A program made the translations under genes and the position numbers. A stretch of DNA of 64,000 bases from an uncultured Clostridia bacterium (lineage in GTDB: Bacteria > Bacillota > Clostridia > Oscillospirales > Ruminococcaceae), in contig CAMCPM010000003.1 of the NCBI GenBank assembly GCA_945876755.1, forward strand, positions 62,001-126,000. Direction: 5' to 3'. A model generated the notes under the pieces. It was not told the DNA's origin, made no database searches, and worked only from the letters and a program-made list of their open reading frames with translations. This document shows positions 9,702-18,643 of this stretch, one piece after another. Every line of letters begins with the position of its first letter. The stretch's first letter is position 1.

Positions 9702-10295
9702 TCAGTATACTTTTTCGCAATCTGAAAACAAAGCTTTGGTTTCAGACGGCATTTGATACCCATATTCTTGATATTTGACAAAAATTTCATCTTCATATTC
9801 AAAAACGTAAATACTGCTGTTAGGGTGTGCTGTTTCTTCAATATTTAAGTATTCAGAAGCAAAAGCATATTCTTCAAAAGCTGGATTATCAAAATAAGGA
9901 TAAAAATTAATGCGAATATCCTCTCTAATGTTGCCGTGTTGAAACATAATACCATTTTCTGCAAAATCATCGGTATCTTTTATGCCGGAAAACAGTATTT
10001 CCATTGAATAGCCTGATTTATCCTTATAAAGCCTTGCATTTTCAAAAGTTAATCCGAGATCATCCGAAATTCCGCTTATACCATAAAATAAATCAAGCTT
10101 TTCCTCGTTCACGTTTGCGGGATTCTGAAAGCAGTAATATGGACGGTTTGCAAGCTGCCATATTCCTTTTCCTCCGAAATACAGCAAACAAAACAATCCG
10201 ATTGAAATTATTGTGTATAAAACATTTTGCTGCTTTGTATAATGACGGCGTTCTTCTTTTTCGTCCGTTCCGTTAAGTTTTGTATTTTCTTCCAT
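9702..10295 (-). CDS. Single-span membrane protein, function unknown
   Basis: I do not recognise the family. The 197-residue protein has a charged N-terminal cytoplasmic stretch (residues 1-22), one membrane segment (about 26-46, VLYTIISIGLFCLLYFGGKGIW), and an extracytoplasmic domain of about 145 residues rich in Asp, Glu, Phe and Tyr. It has no lipobox and only one Cys (in YYCFQNP). A GAAAGGAGC ribosome binding site precedes the ATG. It is transcribed away from the DnaD gene and toward miaB, with no strong terminator between it and miaB. Confidence 0.7.
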   Translation of the reverse strand: MEENTKLNGTDEKEERRHYTKQQNVLYTIISIGLFCLLYFGGKGIWQLANRPYYCFQNPANVNEEKLDLFYGISGISDDLGLTFENARLYKDKSGYSMEILFSGIKDTDDFAENGIMFQHGNIREDIRINFYPYFDNPAFEEYAFASEYLNIEETAHPNSSIYVFEYEDEIFVKYQEYGYQMPSETKALFSDCEKVY

Positions 10296-10387
10296 ATGTT
10301 AAATTTGCTCCTTTCAAGACCTGTTATTTATAGAATATCACGAAAAATTTTTTTGGTCAAGTTTATAGTGATTTTTTTCTGAATATA

Positions 10388-10396
10388 TGTTATAAT
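10388..10396 (+). promoter_or_regulatory. Extended -10 promoter for the dnaD-dnaC-like pair
   Basis: TG-T-TATAAT is an exact extended -10 element, 41 bases before the DnaD start codon. No good -35 is found at the normal spacing, as expected for extended -10 promoters. Confidence 0.55.
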
Positions 10397-10437
10397 TATC
10401 ACGTAATAATGTATTTTTGAAATGAAAGGATTATCAA

Positions 10438-11433
10438 ATGAAGTACAAAATCAACTGGGACGGTTCTGACGGCGTTTTTGCTGTTCCCGACCTTGCTGCG
10501 GATTGTCTTAGGCTTGCAAACGGCAAAGCAGTAAAAGTCCTGCTTTATATATTGAAAAATAAGCTCTCAGATATTGATTTCAAAAGCGTTGGGGAAGCTG
10601 TCGGCGTTTCAGATGAGGACGTTGAGGACGCTCTTTCTTACTGGCAGCAGGTCGGCGTTGTTTATACCGACGGAAATAAGCCTGTTCCCATAACTGTTAA
10701 TACAGAAAATAAAATATCCATACCTCAAAAAATTGAAATGATCTCAGAACCAAGAGCAAAGGAAAAAGCTACAAAAATGCTTTCTCCGGCTGAAATTTCC
10801 GAACGTGCTGAACAATCCGAAGAAATAAAATTTCTTTTCTCTGCTGCTGAAGCAACTCTCGGAAAGGTTCTTACATATACCGAACAGCGCACTATTATAT
10901 GGCTCCATGACTATTACGGCATTGCTCCCGATTTGCTTCTTATGATAATGGATTTTGCAAAATCACAGAATAAAGCAAGTATCGGATTTATAGAAAAAAT
11001 TGCTGTAAGCTGGCATGACAGCGGTATTGTTACCCATGAGCAGGCAGAACGTGAGATACGTCAGCTGCAGAATTATTACTCCCTTGCAGGACAGGTTTCA
11101 TCGCGGCTTGAACTTAACAGAACGCTAACCCCGACGGAAAGGAAATTCGTAAACGAATGGGCGGCTAAAAACATTTCAATTGATTTGATTGTATATGCTT
11201 ATGAAAAAACTATTGACAGTATCGGCAAAGTAAAATTCAGCTATATGAATACTATTCTGCTCGACTGGTACAATAATGGCTGTTTTACGTTCAAAGACGT
11301 CAAGTCTGCCGAAAATAAACGTACTTCCGCACAAAAGGCTGACTCTTCATCAAAAACAGAAGATAAAAAACATTCATATGACCTTGACCTATTGGTCGCT
11401 CATGCCATGAACAACACGCCTAAAATCAAATGA
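10438..11433 (+). CDS. DnaD-domain replication protein
   Basis: A 331-residue protein with an N-terminal winged-helix-like part (residues 1-85) and two DnaD-type helical repeats (about 130-195 and 205-285), recognisable by YTEQRTIIWLHDYYGIAPDLLLMIMDFA and LTPTERKFVNEWAAKNISIDLIVYAYE. DnaD family proteins help load the replicative helicase. The gene is followed 28 bases later by a DnaC/DnaI-like ATPase, its expected partner. The C terminus, HSYDLDLLVAHAMNNTPK, closely resembles the tail of the prophage protein at 44443-44946. Confidence 0.88.
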   Translation: MKYKINWDGSDGVFAVPDLAADCLRLANGKAVKVLLYILKNKLSDIDFKSVGEAVGVSDEDVEDALSYWQQVGVVYTDGNKPVPITVNTENKISIPQKIEMISEPRAKEKATKMLSPAEISERAEQSEEIKFLFSAAEATLGKVLTYTEQRTIIWLHDYYGIAPDLLLMIMDFAKSQNKASIGFIEKIAVSWHDSGIVTHEQAEREIRQLQNYYSLAGQVSSRLELNRTLTPTERKFVNEWAAKNISIDLIVYAYEKTIDSIGKVKFSYMNTILLDWYNNGCFTFKDVKSAENKRTSAQKADSSSKTEDKKHSYDLDLLVAHAMNNTPKIK

Positions 11434-11461
11434 TGTACTTTAAAGGAGATGAAAAACTGCT

Positions 11462-12457
11462 ATGGCTTTTGACCGACTTACTTTTGAACGGGCTGAAAAT
11501 GAAATCAAACAAAGACGGATTTCTGCCGAAAACCGTTTAAATATGCGTATTGCCGAGGTTGAAGTTAAAATTCCGGAAATATCGGAGATTAACCATCAGC
11601 TTTCACAGACAAGTATTGAGCTTTCCAAGCTTATTGTAAAGAAAAAAGACAATTTTAAAGAAAGTTTTGAGCAAATTAAATCAAGAAATCTTCAAGGTCA
11701 GGAAATGATAAAAAAGCTTTTAACGGCAAACGGATACTCTGCTGATTATCTTGAACCTGTTTATACCTGTCCAATATGCCGTGACAAGGGGTATATAAAC
11801 GGCGGTCGCTGTTCCTGTTTTAATAAGCTGCTGACTCATTTTGCCGTAGAAAAATTAAATTCAGAGGCGAATATGCCCGATTGCGATTTTGAGCATTTCT
11901 CACTTGAGTATTACAAAGGTAAAACAGATGCTAACGGTATAGACTGCTACAAAAAGATGTCCGAAAATCTTGATTCCTGTAAAAAATACGCTTCTGGCTT
12001 TTCAATTAATTCACAAAGTCTTTTTCTGCTTGGTAAAACAGGTACAGGCAAAACCCATATGTCTCTTGCTATTGCAAAGGTCGTGTCCGCTAAAGGGTTT
12101 ACCGTTGCATACGGTTCGCTTCTTAATTACCTTAGAATTATTGAAAAAGAACATTTCGGACGCGCAAATAATTCTGAAACGGACACCCTTCAAGTTCTGA
12201 TAAATACTGACTTGCTCATACTCGACGACCTCGGTTCTGAATTTCAGACAAGTTTTTATGAATCGGTTCTTTACAATATACTTAACTCACGTATCAATTT
12301 GGGACTTCCAACCATTATAAGCAGTAATCTTACAAGCTCTGAACTTCAGAAAAACTACAATGACAGAATCATTTCCAGACTTTTCAGCGTTTTTACAACG
12401 CTAATGTTTGTCGGCGAGGATATTCGCCAAATTAAACGTCTGAAAGACGAATATTAA
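11462..12457 (+). CDS. DnaC/DnaI-like helicase loader ATPase
   Basis: A 331-residue AAA+ protein. A zinc-binding motif (CPICRDKG then CSCFN, about residues 103-120) sits between an N-terminal helical region and the ATPase core. Walker A is GKTGTGKTHMS and Walker B is LLILDDLGSE, followed by NSRINLGLPTIISSNLT and the arginine-finger region RIISRLFS. This is the architecture of DnaI/DnaC loaders, and pairing with a DnaD gene is typical of Clostridia. IstB-type transposition helpers share the fold but lack this zinc motif and neighbour. Confidence 0.88.
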   Translation: MAFDRLTFERAENEIKQRRISAENRLNMRIAEVEVKIPEISEINHQLSQTSIELSKLIVKKKDNFKESFEQIKSRNLQGQEMIKKLLTANGYSADYLEPVYTCPICRDKGYINGGRCSCFNKLLTHFAVEKLNSEANMPDCDFEHFSLEYYKGKTDANGIDCYKKMSENLDSCKKYASGFSINSQSLFLLGKTGTGKTHMSLAIAKVVSAKGFTVAYGSLLNYLRIIEKEHFGRANNSETDTLQVLINTDLLILDDLGSEFQTSFYESVLYNILNSRINLGLPTIISSNLTSSELQKNYNDRIISRLFSVFTTLMFVGEDIRQIKRLKDEY

Positions 12458-12483
12458 TTTTTTTATTTTTTTGCAAAAATATG

Positions 12484-12512
12484 TTGATTTTTTTATAATA
12501 ATGTTGTATAAT
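12484..12512 (+). promoter_or_regulatory. Sigma-A-type promoter for cheV
   Basis: TTGATT, a 17-bp spacer and TATAAT, 30 bases before the cheV start codon. The -10 is exact and the -35 matches at four of six positions. Confidence 0.6.
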
Positions 12513-12541
12513 TATACTAAAATTCAGGAAGGAGTTTTCCC

Positions 12542-13456
12542 ATGAATACTAACATTCTGCTGGAAAGTGGCACCAACGAGCTTGAATTGCTTGAATTTCA
12601 AGTCGGAGATAACAATTTTGGCATTAATATTTCCAAGGTTGTGGAAATAATGATAAATCAGGATGTTACGCCTGTCCCAAATGCTCCCGAAGAGGTAGAA
12701 GGCGTATTCATTCCCCGCGACAAGCTGATTTCTGTAATTGATTTACATAAAGTCGTTCATGTTCCGCATACAAAATCAGGAAAAGAAATCTTCATTATAT
12801 GTGAATTTAACCGTATGCACGTTGCATTTCATGTAACACGCGTCAAAGGTATCCAAAGAATTTCATGGTCTGATATATCCGACCCTCCGGCAGTAGCAAA
12901 CGGAAGCGGCAGCGACGCTATCGGTCTTGCTACGGGTGTTGCAAAGATCGATGACAGAATCATCATAATAATGGATTTTGAGAAAATCGTTTCAACTCTT
13001 AACCGTGATGCAGGTCTTGATATCAGCGGGCTGGAGCACGCTGCCAGACCCTCTGCGGCAGTAGGAAACAAGCACATTGTTGTTGCTGATGATTCAAAAT
13101 TTCTGAATAAAATGATTACCGATTCATTAAGCAGTATTGGATTCCATAATATCATTTCTTTCAGCAATGGTCAGGACGCTTGGGATTATGTTCAGACTTT
13201 CCGCGAATACAATGACGACATTACTTCTCATATTGCGTGTGTTATCAGCGACATTGAAATGCCTAAAATGGACGGTCACAGACTTACAAAGCTCATCAAG
13301 GATGACAAGGTGCTTTGTAAAATTCCTGTACTGCTGTTCTCATCGCTTATTAACGAGCAAATGATTGCTAAAGGCAAATCAGTCGGCGCTGACGGTCAGT
13401 TTTCAAAGCCGCAAATCAAAGAGCTTATTAATTATCTTACGCAAATTCTTTCATAA
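12542..13456 (+). CDS. cheV: Chemotaxis coupling protein CheV (CheW-receiver fusion)
   Basis: A 304-residue two-domain protein: a CheW-like domain (residues 1-155; ELLEFQVGDNNFGINISKVVEIM, IPRDKLISVIDLHKVV) and a receiver domain (about 178-300) with acidic pair VVADDSKF, phospho-acceptor Asp in CVISDIEMPKMDG, and the conserved Ser and Lys positions (LLFSSL, FSKPQ). CheV couples chemoreceptors to CheA and is tuned by phosphorylation. No other che gene lies in the window. It has a good AAGGAG site, its own promoter and a strong downstream terminator, so it is probably monocistronic. Confidence 0.95.
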   Translation: MNTNILLESGTNELELLEFQVGDNNFGINISKVVEIMINQDVTPVPNAPEEVEGVFIPRDKLISVIDLHKVVHVPHTKSGKEIFIICEFNRMHVAFHVTRVKGIQRISWSDISDPPAVANGSGSDAIGLATGVAKIDDRIIIIMDFEKIVSTLNRDAGLDISGLEHAARPSAAVGNKHIVVADDSKFLNKMITDSLSSIGFHNIISFSNGQDAWDYVQTFREYNDDITSHIACVISDIEMPKMDGHRLTKLIKDDKVLCKIPVLLFSSLINEQMIAKGKSVGADGQFSKPQIKELINYLTQILS

Positions 13457-13474
13457 AATAGCAGCATATTGCTT

Positions 13475-13506
13475 GTCCTCCGATAATTTTCGGAGGACTT
13501 TTTTAT
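13475..13506 (+). terminator. Rho-independent terminator after cheV
   Basis: GTCCTCCG and CGGAGGAC form an 8-bp perfect stem around an 8-base loop, followed by TTTTTT. Confidence 0.92.
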
Positions 13507-13535
13507 TTATTTCAACAAAATTAACAGTGACCCTT

Positions 13536-13570
13536 TATCGACAATTTTTTAATTCAGAAAGAGTTATAAT
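13536..13570 (+). promoter_or_regulatory. Putative Spo0A-activated promoter of spoIIGA-sigE
   Basis: TATCGACAA on the plus strand reads TTGTCGATA on the minus strand, close to the 0A box TTGTCGAA. It ends 20 bases before an exact TATAAT at 13565-13570 and lies where the -35 should be; no good -35 hexamer is present. This resembles the Spo0A-dependent spoIIG promoter of Bacillus. Function is inferred. Confidence 0.5.
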
Positions 13571-13605
13571 TATATTGCAATCTGAAAATAATGGCGGAAA
13601 AAATT

Positions 13606-14442
13606 ATGTACATATACGTTGACGTGCTTATTATCACAAGCATTTATACAAATTTTTTTTTACTGAAAACTACAGCAAGGCTTGTACATTCCCCGTTAAG
13701 AAACGGGAAATGTATTGCTGCTGCTATGGTTGGAAGCCTTTTTTCACTCATAATTCTGCTTCCGCCGCTTGGAAATACTTTACTTCTACTGATAAGAATT
13801 TTATCGGCAGCACTTATGATCATAGTTGCTTTCAGCGGCAAATCTCCGCGTGAGCTTTATAAAACAGGACTTATCTTCTTTTTTGTATGCTTTATTTTTG
13901 CTGGCATAGAATACGGAATATCCGTGCTTTCAGGAAATCAGAACATGATATGGCATAATTCAACGCTGTATGTAAATATTTCACTGCTTACTCTTATTAT
14001 TTCTACCGTAATATCATATGCTGCTATTTCTTTTTTCAGATACTATCTTGATGGAAAAAACGGTCTGGATAAAAGTTATACAATAATTATAACAAGGAAC
14101 GGAAAAACGATCTCATTAAAAGCTGTTGGGGACACCTGCAATAATCTTACTGATACATTCACAGGAAAACCCGTTATAGTATGCGATAAAAAAAATATCA
14201 CTGAACTTTTAGACAGCAACGAAACAGAAATAATTTTATCAGAAGAAAGTATGTGCTGTAGTTACGGCTGGAGGTTGATTCCGTTTTCAACAATACATTC
14301 TGACGGTATGCTTCCGATTTTTAAGCCTGAACAGGTTATTATAAAGGATATGGAAAGCGGCTGTCTTAAATCTGCTGACGTTTACATTGGCGTTGTTGAC
14401 AGAAATATGGAATATGCAGTTTTTAATCCTAAAATTCTATGA
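13606..14442 (+). CDS. spoIIGA: Sigma-E processing peptidase SpoIIGA
   Basis: A 278-residue membrane aspartic protease that converts pro-sigma-E to its active form in the mother cell. The first 145 residues contain about five hydrophobic segments; the rest is the cytoplasmic protease domain. The catalytic Asp is D176 in GDTCNNLTDTFTGKPVIV. The usual D-S/T-G triad is D-T-C here. GGCGGA upstream favours the ATG at 13606 (MYIYVDVLI) over one five codons earlier. It sits 13-22 bases ahead of sigE, its substrate. Confidence 0.92.
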   Translation: MYIYVDVLIITSIYTNFFLLKTTARLVHSPLRNGKCIAAAMVGSLFSLIILLPPLGNTLLLLIRILSAALMIIVAFSGKSPRELYKTGLIFFFVCFIFAGIEYGISVLSGNQNMIWHNSTLYVNISLLTLIISTVISYAAISFFRYYLDGKNGLDKSYTIIITRNGKTISLKAVGDTCNNLTDTFTGKPVIVCDKKNITELLDSNETEIILSEESMCCSYGWRLIPFSTIHSDGMLPIFKPEQVIIKDMESGCLKSADVYIGVVDRNMEYAVFNPKIL

Positions 14443-14464
14443 TATATGAAAGGACTTGGTTGAA

Positions 14465-15178
14465 GTGAACATCTTTGAAAAATTAAAATCGGCAATTGAT
14501 TTTATACTGTTTAAAAAGAAAGTAAAAGATATTTTTTATATAAACGGTCCCGAAACTCTTCCCGCTCCCCTGTCCCGTACACAGGAAGAAGAAACCTTTC
14601 AGCTTCTGGAGATAAATGAGGAAAAAGCAAGGCAGATACTTATTACCCACAACCTGCGATTAGTTGTATATATAGCAAAAAAATTTGAAGCTACAGGAAT
14701 TGGAATTGAAGATTTAGTTTCCATCGGCACGATAGGACTTATCAAAGCTGTAAAAACTTTCTGCCCGAGCAAAAACATCAAGCTTGCAACATATGCCTCA
14801 CGCTGTATCGAAAATGAGATACTTATGTTTCTGAGAAAATCAAGCCAATATAAAAATGAAATTTCAATTGACGAGCCGCTGAATATCGACTGGGACGGCA
14901 ATGAACTGCTGCTGTCGGATATTCTCGGCACTGACGAGGATACCGTAAACGGAAACATTGAAAGCGAGGCTGAAAAATCTGTATTGCTTGAAGCTGTCGA
15001 ACGGCTTCCCGAACGTGAAAAAAGTATTATGAAGATGAGATTCGGTCTTATTGACGGAAAAGAAAAAACTCAGAAAGAGGTTGCCGACATAATCGGTATC
15101 TCTCAATCCTATATTTCACGTCTTGAAAAGAGGATCATTAAAAAGCTTCGAAGAGAATTGGAAAAGGTTATTACTTAA
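14465..15178 (+). CDS. sigE: RNA polymerase sporulation sigma factor SigE
   Basis: A sigma-70 family factor of about 237 residues: an amphipathic pro-sequence ([27 protein letters not shown]), region 2 ([49 protein letters not shown]) and region 4 ([42 protein letters not shown]). It drives early mother-cell gene expression after cleavage by SpoIIGA. The start is uncertain: GAAAGGA lies ten bases before GTG at 14465, while TTG at 14456 is almost on top of it. Confidence 0.94.
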   Translation: MNIFEKLKSAIDFILFKKKVKDIFYINGPETLPAPLSRTQEEETFQLLEINEEKARQILITHNLRLVVYIAKKFEATGIGIEDLVSIGTIGLIKAVKTFCPSKNIKLATYASRCIENEILMFLRKSSQYKNEISIDEPLNIDWDGNELLLSDILGTDEDTVNGNIESEAEKSVLLEAVERLPEREKSIMKMRFGLIDGKEKTQKEVADIIGISQSYISRLEKRIIKKLRRELEKVIT

Positions 15179-15205
15179 TTTCCATTTATTGCATTGTCGC
15201 TATCA

Positions 15206-15235
15206 TGAATATTAAAAACTGCTCCTGACAATAAT
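15206..15235 (+). promoter_or_regulatory. Possible forespore-type promoter of sigG
   Basis: TGAATA, a 17-bp spacer and CAATAAT, 35 bases before the sigG start. The -35 matches the SigG consensus exactly; the -10 is only partial against CATACTA. Confidence 0.35.
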
Positions 15236-15269
15236 CTTAGTATAAGATTACGGTCGGGAGCTAATTGAT

Positions 15270-16040
15270 ATGTACTATAATAAAGTCGATATAAGCGGAG
15301 TTGACACCTCTAAGCTGACGGTTTTAAAAGAATCGGAAAAAATTGAACTTTTGAAGCAGTGCAAAAAAGGAGACAAAAACGCCCGAAAAAAACTTATTAA
15401 CGGAAATCTCCGGCTCGTTCTCAGTGTTATTCAGAAATTTATCGGACGCGGTGAAAACGCTGATGATCTGTTTCAGGTGGGCTGTATCGGACTTATTAAA
15501 GCGATAGATAACTTTAATACCGACCTGGACGTACGTTTTTCAACCTATGCTGTACCTATGATATGCGGCGAGGTACGCAGATATATGCGTGACAATAACC
15601 CCATTCGTGTAAGCCGTTCTTTGCGTGATTTGGCATATAAGGCAATGCAGGCAAAGGAACAGCTTATAAATAAAAATCAGCGTGAACCTACTATAAAGGA
15701 AATTTCTGATTTGATCGGCGTAAAGCAATCGGATGTTGTCCTTGCGCTTGAAAGCATTACCGACCCTGTTTCGCTTTATGAACCTGTTTATTCTGATGCA
15801 GGAGACACACTTTATGTTCTCGATCAGGTAGGTGACAAGAATGACGATTCTAACTGGCTTGATGAAATTTCTCTTAAAGAAGCGATAAATCTTCTTCAAC
15901 CGCGTGAAAAGAACATACTTTATATGCGCTTTTTTCTCGGAAAAACACAGGTTGAGGTTGCAAATGAAATAGGTATTTCTCAGGCACAGGTCTCACGCCT
16001 TGAAAAAAATACCTTATGCAAAATAAAGGGGCAAATATAA
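15270..16040 (+). CDS. sigG: RNA polymerase sporulation sigma factor SigG
   Basis: A 256-residue late forespore sigma factor. Region 2 reads NGNLRLVLSVIQKFIGRGENADDLFQVGCIGLIKAIDNF; VRFSTYAVPMICGEVRRYMRDNNPIRVSRSLRD and the region 4 helix GKTQVEVANEIGISQAQVSRLEK are classic. The N-terminal part (YNKVDISGVDTSKLTVL) matches SigG and not SigF. It follows sigE by 91 bases, the usual Clostridia order, has GGGAG nine bases before the ATG and ends in a strong terminator. Confidence 0.96.
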   Translation: MYYNKVDISGVDTSKLTVLKESEKIELLKQCKKGDKNARKKLINGNLRLVLSVIQKFIGRGENADDLFQVGCIGLIKAIDNFNTDLDVRFSTYAVPMICGEVRRYMRDNNPIRVSRSLRDLAYKAMQAKEQLINKNQREPTIKEISDLIGVKQSDVVLALESITDPVSLYEPVYSDAGDTLYVLDQVGDKNDDSNWLDEISLKEAINLLQPREKNILYMRFFLGKTQVEVANEIGISQAQVSRLEKNTLCKIKGQI

Positions 16041-16044
16041 TTTT

Positions 16045-16087
16045 AAAGCGGTAACGGATTTATTACTCCGATACCGCTTTTTTTATA
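16045..16087. terminator. Bidirectional terminator between sigG and the GNAT gene
   Basis: AAAGCGGTA-A-CGG pairs with CCG-A-TACCGCTTT around a ten-base loop, with a T run on the plus side and A on the other. It overlaps the 3' end of the convergent GNAT gene and can serve both strands. Confidence 0.88.
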
Positions 16088-16547
16088 ATTCCATACGCAT
16101 TTCCGTGTTGCCTCTCTCAACAAAGCCTTTTTTGAGATAAACCGGCTTACCCATTTCGGTTGCTGAAAGGTCTATACAGGTTATGCCTTCAGCTTTAGCG
16201 TCTGAAATAAGCCTGTCCAAAATACGAGAAGCTATTCCCATACGGCGGTACTCGGAATCTGTGTAAACATTCATAAGGTAACAGGTACTTCCGCTTAAAA
16301 AATGCACACTTGCAGGCTTTTCGAGCCTTACCATAAATATTACTGCAACAGGCTTGCCGTTGTCTTCGGCAAAATATGCCGTAAAATCATTTCCTATATG
16401 CTTTTCAAAATATATAGGAAGCTGATTATTAAGTGCATTTATCTGCTTTTCGGAAAGCTCGCCCTCAACGTCGGTAAGGTACAGAAATCTGAATTTTACA
16501 AGAGTTTCTATATCGCTTTTATCCGCTGTTCTTACGGTAATGTTCAT
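16083..16547 (-). CDS. GNAT-family N-acetyltransferase
   Basis: A 154-residue GNAT protein. The acetyl-CoA-binding motif A is visible in MNVYTDSEYRRMGIASRILDRLI, followed by GITCIDLSATEMGKPVYLKKGF. Its start codon overlaps the potD stop by one base (TAATG), so it is translated as the last gene of the pot operon. The substrate is unknown. A polyamine substrate is tempting given the operon, but nothing in the sequence shows it. Confidence 0.88.
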   Translation of the reverse strand: MNITVRTADKSDIETLVKFRFLYLTDVEGELSEKQINALNNQLPIYFEKHIGNDFTAYFAEDNGKPVAVIFMVRLEKPASVHFLSGSTCYLMNVYTDSEYRRMGIASRILDRLISDAKAEGITCIDLSATEMGKPVYLKKGFVERGNTEMRMEL

Positions 16548-17824
16548 TAGAATATATCCTTCTTCTTTTTAATATATCGCATTATAAGAATTGTTATCGA
16601 CAGAATTACACACGCAAGCATAAATAACGGAACAAGCCATTTGTTTTTTGTTTCATCATGCGTTGATTTGAGTTCTGTCCACAAATCCTGCATTTTCTGA
16701 TTTGCTTCGTCCGAAAGATTACGGAAAACCGTGGTGTTCTGTGCAAGGTATTCTTCATCAAGGTATGAGATACCGTCGTTCTTTATTTCATCGTCAAGCA
16801 TTTCATAAGCTGCTGTGTTCGGTGTCGAATAGCCGATATACGATGTGGTAGCATATGCTATGTCAGGCTCACACATAAAGTTGATATACATTTCGGCAGC
16901 TTCCTTCTGTTTTGCACCAGAAGGTATGCACATTGCATCAATAAACAAATTTGTTCCGCTTTCGGGAATAACAAACCCCAGATCCTCATATTCGTCCATA
17001 AGTGTAATGGCATCGCCTGCATAATAAGGCGCAATCAGTGCTTCTCCGGCTCCCATTTTATCGAAAATTTCATCCATTACATATGCCTGAACAACTTTTT
17101 TCTGCTCTTTAAGGAGCTCTGCCGCATTTTCAAGCTCATCAAAATCTTCACTGTTAAGAGAGTATCCGAGGCGTATCTCGGCAATTGCAAATGCGTCACG
17201 AGGATTATCAAACATTAATATTCTGTCGGCATAGTCTTCATTCCAGAGAATATCCCAATCGATATTTTCCTCTTCAATTAAGGTTGTATCATAAATTATA
17301 CCTACTGTTCCCCATGTATAAGGAACGGAATAGGCATTATCAGGGTCATACGCCTGGTTTTTATAGGATTCTCCGATATACTTATAATTAGGAATATTTC
17401 CAAAATCAAGCGGCTGGATCATATCCTCCTTTATCATACGGGAAATCATATAATCAGAAGGAATGATTATATCATAGCTTGCTCCGCCGCCTTTGAGCTT
17501 GGCGTAAAGCTCCTCGTTTGTGGCATAGTTGGTATAATTGACCTTTATCCCTGTCAGCTTTGTAAACTCGGCGTTAACGTTAAGAGTGCCCTCGTCAGAG
17601 CCGTCTGAAATATATTCGCCCCAGTTATAAACATTTATGCTTATTCCGCTGTCGCGGAATTTTGAGTAATACTCCTCATCTGCAACAGTCAAGGTCTGAA
17701 CTTCTGTTTCTTCACTTTCTTCATCTGCATCGGTTACTGAATCCGAAGAACACCCTGCAAGCAAGCTTGTGCCGATTACCAAAGGAAAAAGCAAGGCAAT
17801 TATTCTTTTTAAACTATTATTCAA
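16547..17824 (-). CDS. potD: Spermidine/putrescine-binding lipoprotein PotD with C-terminal membrane anchor
   Basis: A 425-residue substrate-binding protein of the PotD/PotF type. The N terminus is a lipoprotein signal with lipobox LLAGC. The fold signatures are INVYNWGEYIS, YATNEELYAKLKGGGASYDIIIPSDYMISRM and VPYTWGTVGIIYDT. Unusually, the C terminus adds a membrane segment (about residues 396-416) followed by RYIKKKKDIF, so the protein may be held to the membrane at both ends. It overlaps the potC stop by four bases and ends the transporter part of potABCD. Confidence 0.92.
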   Translation of the reverse strand: MNNSLKRIIALLFPLVIGTSLLAGCSSDSVTDADEESEETEVQTLTVADEEYYSKFRDSGISINVYNWGEYISDGSDEGTLNVNAEFTKLTGIKVNYTNYATNEELYAKLKGGGASYDIIIPSDYMISRMIKEDMIQPLDFGNIPNYKYIGESYKNQAYDPDNAYSVPYTWGTVGIIYDTTLIEEENIDWDILWNEDYADRILMFDNPRDAFAIAEIRLGYSLNSEDFDELENAAELLKEQKKVVQAYVMDEIFDKMGAGEALIAPYYAGDAITLMDEYEDLGFVIPESGTNLFIDAMCIPSGAKQKEAAEMYINFMCEPDIAYATTSYIGYSTPNTAAYEMLDDEIKNDGISYLDEEYLAQNTTVFRNLSDEANQKMQDLWTELKSTHDETKNKWLVPLFMLACVILSITILIMRYIKKKKDIF

Positions 17825-18633
17825 AGGGATTCCTCCTTTGTTTTTAAGCTTCGGCTTTCACTTCTGCGCTCAACAAAGTTCTTCAGTACAAGTGCAATTA
17901 CCACAACAAGGAAAATCAAGGTTGAAAGCGCATTTATTTCGGGACTTACCTTACGCCTTGTCATGGAATATATTGTTACGGGAAGAGTCTGCGAATCTGA
18001 ACCGCAGGTAAAATAGCTTATTATAAAATCGTCAAGGGAAAATGTAAACGACATGAGAAAGCCTGAAACAACGCCCGGCATTATTTCGGGAAGCACTACC
18101 TTGAAAAATGCCTGACGCGAATTACATCCCAGATCCTGCGCAGCTTCGTAAAGGAACGGATCCATTTGTCTGAATTTAGGCATAACATTCAGTATTACAT
18201 ATGGTACACTGAAGGTTATATGCGCAATCAGAAGAGTTACAAAACCGAATTCAAGGTTCATTCTTGCTGCAAAGAAAACAAACAGCAGCATAAGCGATAC
18301 ACCTGTTACAATTTCCGGGTTGATGATTGGGAAATTTGTGATATTTAATACTATCGCTTTTGGAAGCTTTTTCATATTGTTAATGCCAATTGCCGCCGCT
18401 GTTCCGAGAATAGTTGCGGTTACAGAAGCGATTACAGCTATAAGAATAGTGTTTGCAAGCGAGGACATGATTATTTCGTTGCGAAAAAGCTTTGCATACC
18501 ACTCGAATGTAAATCCGGACATAACTGTACGGCTTTTAGTGGTATTGAAAGAAAAAACAATAAGCACGAAAATAGGCACATACAAAAACATTAGTACCAA
18601 TCCAAGATAAACTTTACTTATCTTTTTCATCAT
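17821..18633 (-). CDS. potC: Spermidine/putrescine ABC transporter permease PotC
   Basis: A 270-residue inner-membrane permease with six predicted membrane segments. The ABC-interacting EAA loop is EAAQDLGCNSRQAFFKVVLPEIMPG. GGGGAGG precedes two adjacent Met codons; either can be the start. It is preceded 10 bases upstream by potB and overlaps potD. Confidence 0.94.
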   Translation of the reverse strand: MMKKISKVYLGLVLMFLYVPIFVLIVFSFNTTKSRTVMSGFTFEWYAKLFRNEIIMSSLANTILIAVIASVTATILGTAAAIGINNMKKLPKAIVLNITNFPIINPEIVTGVSLMLLFVFFAARMNLEFGFVTLLIAHITFSVPYVILNVMPKFRQMDPFLYEAAQDLGCNSRQAFFKVVLPEIMPGVVSGFLMSFTFSLDDFIISYFTCGSDSQTLPVTIYSMTRRKVSPEINALSTLIFLVVVIALVLKNFVERRSESRSLKTKEESL

Positions 18634-18643
18634 GTATCCTCCC

